A program made the position numbers and the translations under genes. A stretch of 23,924 bases of DNA from a virus, in IMG/VR virus record IMGVR_UViG_3300037156_000024, positions 1-23,924 of that record, one strand, 5' to 3'. This document shows, in pieces, positions 22,078-23,924 of the stretch (position 1 is its first letter; every line of letters starts with the position of its first letter). Below the pieces are notes generated by a model, which was not told the DNA's origin, searched no databases, and worked only from the letters and a program-made list of their open reading frames with translations.

Positions 22078-22784
22078 GACTCTAACCTCTTAGCTATGAT
22101 CTCACAGTATTTCTCTTCCCGCTCTATACAGATCCACTTTCGGCCTATGTTTTCACACGCAATGGCTGTAGTCCCTGAACCCGCGCAGTTATCTAATACT
22201 GTCATACCCTCATTGGTGTAGGTTCGGATAAGGTACTCAAAGAGAGCCACAGGCTTCTGAGTAGGGTGTACTTTGTCCTTATCTCTAGGAACCTTTTGCA
22301 CTGATAGTGGATACCTGATCCCGGCATTATCTGTCACTATCTGAATTTGATCTCCGTAGTTACTACTTTGTTTACCTGATTTCTGTTTATATGCTTTGCC
22401 GTCGGTAAACTGAGGATTGTATATACATTGCTCTTTGTAGAATACAAGTACATTTTCGTGATTTTTCATAGGCATTTTCTTAGCGTTTAAGTGACCTGTG
22501 CCGTTCTCTTTTTCCCAAATCCACTCATACTTGAGCATATCTAAATTACTGCATCCTAGAACTTTGTCAAATGGAGTCTGAGCACTTAATACAACTGCAC
22601 CCTTAGTAAGTCTTTTATACTGCGCCCACAGCGATGGTAAGTCAATTATCGAGTCCCATTTGTTCTGCGTAGTGCCATAGGGCAGATCACAGAGTATCAT
22701 ATCCACAGGCTTTTTTAGCTTAGGAAGTATCTCTAAGCAGTCACCTTTTAGCAAGATGCCGTTTTTGGTCTGGCGGTAAATCAT
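22068..22784 (-). CDS. DNA methyltransferase (beta-class N6/N4 type)
   Basis: A 238-residue protein. Catalytic motif IV DLPYG (33-37) comes first and the SAM-binding motif I DNCAGSGTTAIA (about 204-215) comes last. This order is typical of beta-class DNA amino-methyltransferases that methylate adenine N6 or cytosine N4. KVHPTQKPVALFEYLIRTY (about 179-197) is the conserved motif X-like block before it. No restriction enzyme gene is next to it, so it is an orphan methylase that may protect phage DNA from host restriction. Its start overlaps the end of the 51-residue gene (ATGA). The DLPY, rather than DPPY, form is common among phage enzymes. Confidence 0.85.
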   Translation of the reverse strand: MIYRQTKNGILLKGDCLEILPKLKKPVDMILCDLPYGTTQNKWDSIIDLPSLWAQYKRLTKGAVVLSAQTPFDKVLGCSNLDMLKYEWIWEKENGTGHLNAKKMPMKNHENVLVFYKEQCIYNPQFTDGKAYKQKSGKQSSNYGDQIQIVTDNAGIRYPLSVQKVPRDKDKVHPTQKPVALFEYLIRTYTNEGMTVLDNCAGSGTTAIACENIGRKWICIEREEKYCEIIAKRLESCG

Positions 22785-22936
22785 CTGTGATTCTCTCTTT
22801 CTACCTGCATCTGTTTGGCAAACTCAACTGCTGCCGTTAACACATCTATGTCCACAATCTGCGCCAAATTCTTAGCTGCCTTATCAAGATTAACTTTAGT
22901 TTTGGCTCTGAGTGCTTTAACTTCTTGCTCTGTCAT
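22781..22936 (-). CDS. Small helical protein, 51 aa
   Basis: ATG 22936, with GAGGGAG nine bases upstream, to TGA overlapping the methyltransferase ATG. It reads MTEQEVKALRAKTKVNLDKA, then NLAQIVDIDVLTAAVEFAKQ and a charged end. It is a predicted two-helix protein without motifs. It shares its first five residues and about 14 bases with the next small gene (22947-23123), which also starts MTEQE. Confidence 0.65.
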   Translation of the reverse strand: MTEQEVKALRAKTKVNLDKAAKNLAQIVDIDVLTAAVEFAKQMQVERENHR

Positions 22937-22946
22937 TTTGACTCCC

Positions 22947-23123
22947 TCACGTATCGGTTCTAGTTATCAACACTTTTCCTTCGTAGACTTCTACATCATA
23001 GGCATCTCCGTAGCAGTCACACCCCTCTATCCTTACAAGCGTACGTCTATCTATTTCTAGCCGATTCAGCTTATCTATAAGCTGTTGTACAGCCAGTTGC
23101 GGTCTAGGCTCTTGCTCTGTCAT
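22947..23123 (-). CDS. Small protein with C-D-C motif, 58 aa
   Basis: AAAGGAGAGATA precedes ATG 23123, which shares a base with the previous stop (TAATG). It reads MTEQEPRPQLAVQQLIDKLN, then RLEIDRRTLVRIEGCDCYGD and a beta-like end. The CDC pair with D and E neighbours might bind a metal. No family is recognised. Its TGA lies ten bases before the next ATG on the minus strand. Confidence 0.65.
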   Translation of the reverse strand: MTEQEPRPQLAVQQLIDKLNRLEIDRRTLVRIEGCDCYGDAYDVEVYEGKVLITRTDT

Positions 23124-23281
23124 TATCTCTCCTTTTGCTGCTTACGCAGTAGCTCTCCAATCCGTAGAGTTAGAATCACCTGTTTCTCTTTTGCGCTAGA
23201 CTTGTTCCACAGTGGCTTCAAGCGGTTCAACTCTTCAGGAGACCATAGGGCGGTTAGGGACTTTTTAGTTGCTCCGCGCAT
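23123..23281 (-). CDS. Small basic protein, 52 aa
   Basis: ATG 23281 with AGGAAAAAG upstream; it overlaps the end of the SAM-methyltransferase gene by 28 bases. It reads MRGATKKSLTALWSPEELNR, then LKPLWNKSSAKEKQVILTLR and a Lys/Gln-rich end. The W-S-P-E-E-L start of a helix and basic character suggest a DNA-binding or structural early protein. No family is recognised. Confidence 0.6.
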   Translation of the reverse strand: MRGATKKSLTALWSPEELNRLKPLWNKSSAKEKQVILTLRIGELLRKQQKER

Positions 23282-23814
23282 ACGCTTTTTCCTCCAATAT
23301 AGATTATATCCCAGCCGTTAAGTGACTCTTGGGCCTCTCCGGTGAAGCCGTTAGCAGCCATTATCTGAGTTAGCGACTTGACCGAAAAGCCGTAGTGATG
23401 CTTAAAGAACGGGTGTCCTGCTCTAAGAATCGCCTCAGATCCGTAAATGATATCAGCGTAGGTTACAACCATTTCCCCTGCCATGTACGCCGTATCAAGA
23501 AGGTCGTGATCTCTGGAGAGCATTATCTGCATTAGCTTCTTTACGTCTGGAACGGTGATAACTACAAGGCCATCATCCTTGAGTACATGCTTGAAGCCCG
23601 CTAGGACCAAAGGCAGCTCTACTGATGTGAAGTGTTCCAATGCGTGACTGACCCACAGGCAGTCAAAATCTTTCGGCGTAAGTCGAAGCATATCTCTTGC
23701 ATCGGCCACTATATCTACACCCTCCCCGTCTACTATGTCAAGGAGTATGTGCTCGTAGCCCTCGGGAAAGGGTAGTTTCGCTTTTCGACAACCTCCAACG
23801 TCCAGGACTTTCAT
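23254..23814 (-). CDS. Class I SAM-dependent methyltransferase
   Basis: ATG 23814 is chosen because AAGGAGAAAGA is just ahead; an in-frame GTG at 23832 precedes that site. The 186-residue protein starts with motif I (KVLDVGGCRKA, 2-12), then motif II-like HILLDIVDGEGVDIVADARD (about 22-41), and an SHALEHF block (about 56-62) typical of Methyltransf_11-type enzymes. VITVPD (about 85-90) follows. It ends with a small unique region (HPFFKHHYGFSVKSL). Such enzymes often act on small molecules, lipids, proteins or sugars. The target is unknown. It does not look like a DNA base methylase. Confidence 0.75.
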   Translation of the reverse strand: MKVLDVGGCRKAKLPFPEGYEHILLDIVDGEGVDIVADARDMLRLTPKDFDCLWVSHALEHFTSVELPLVLAGFKHVLKDDGLVVITVPDVKKLMQIMLSRDHDLLDTAYMAGEMVVTYADIIYGSEAILRAGHPFFKHHYGFSVKSLTQIMAANGFTGEAQESLNGWDIIYIGGKSVCAEQLKSP

Positions 23815-23924
23815 TCTTTCTCCTTTTCCCACAGGAGCGTTTCGAGTTTAGCCAATATCTCCTCATTGCAAAGGTCTGTAATGTCTATGAAGGTATGATC
23901 TATTTCAACCTTCTCAATCTCGAT
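23811..23924 (-). CDS. C-terminal end of an early gene (partial)
   Basis: A frame enters from the right edge on the minus strand and ends at TGA 23813-23811, overlapping the methyltransferase ATG (ATGA). Thirty-seven residues are visible, ending ILAKLETLLWEKEKE, acidic and helical. The last codons hold the ribosome site for the methyltransferase. The product cannot be named from this fragment. Confidence 0.6.
   Translation of the reverse strand: MEIEKVEIDHTFIDITDLCNEEILAKLETLLWEKEKE

Noticed and set aside
1-23924. tRNA genes, CRISPR arrays, insertion sequences and integration sites
   Set aside because: No cloverleaf-like segment, regular short repeat array, transposase, terminal inverted repeats or integrase was seen on either strand by eye. 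A dedicated tRNA scan was not possible.

Overview
The window looks like part of the genome of a double-stranded DNA phage, probably podovirus-like, infecting a Gram-negative bacterium. The support is a run of DNA-ejection/internal-virion-type proteins, a P22-type head-binding adaptor domain, a beta-structured spike-like protein with a Sec-type leader, a compact lysis cassette, and a convergent replication block. No integrase, tRNA, rRNA, CRISPR array or insertion sequence was seen. Genes are tightly packed, often with ATGA or TAATG overlaps and strong AGGAGG-type ribosome binding sites. There is no gene-free stretch of 300 bases or more.

Plus strand, 1-13396 (late genes). The window opens with the end of an unidentified gene and a 44-residue virion-type small protein. 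A radical SAM enzyme (181-1206) follows, inserted in the structural region. Next come three or four internal/ejection proteins (1210-6338), of which 2005-2424 and 2437-3639 share one frame and are split only by a TAA. A 45-residue basic protein ends this block. A sigma70-like promoter (6472-6500) then precedes an ATP-grasp enzyme with a phage-type N-terminal domain (6524-8113), a six-helix half MFS transporter (8142-8711) and a 31-residue Lys/Pro-rich peptide. The tail-fibre module (8803-11646) has a membrane-anchored coiled coil, an adaptor, a frameshifted mini-fibre remnant and a large secreted-looking spike. The lysis region (11659-13396) has a possible muramidase, a Cys-rich mini-protein, a holin candidate and a permuted-papain (YiiX/NlpC-like) peptidase. 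A hairpin terminator (13404-13430) closes the block.

Minus strand, 23924-13447 (early/replication genes, read right to left). It carries two SAM-dependent methyltransferases (one a DNA methyltransferase), several small proteins, a SNF2-type helicase, a promoter with an overlapping inverted repeat (20255-20283), a conserved phage protein, a possible ssDNA-binding protein flanked by two paralogous small proteins, a helix-turn-helix protein, a PAPS-reductase-family protein that looks C-terminally short, a primase-helicase and a dATP/dGTP-diphosphohydrolase-family protein.

The most unusual content is the enzyme cargo in the late region: a Tes/MJ0619-like radical SAM protein, and an ATP-grasp plus half-MFS pair with its own promoter. 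These are not needed for building a virion and may make, modify or export a small molecule or peptide. That function is inference.
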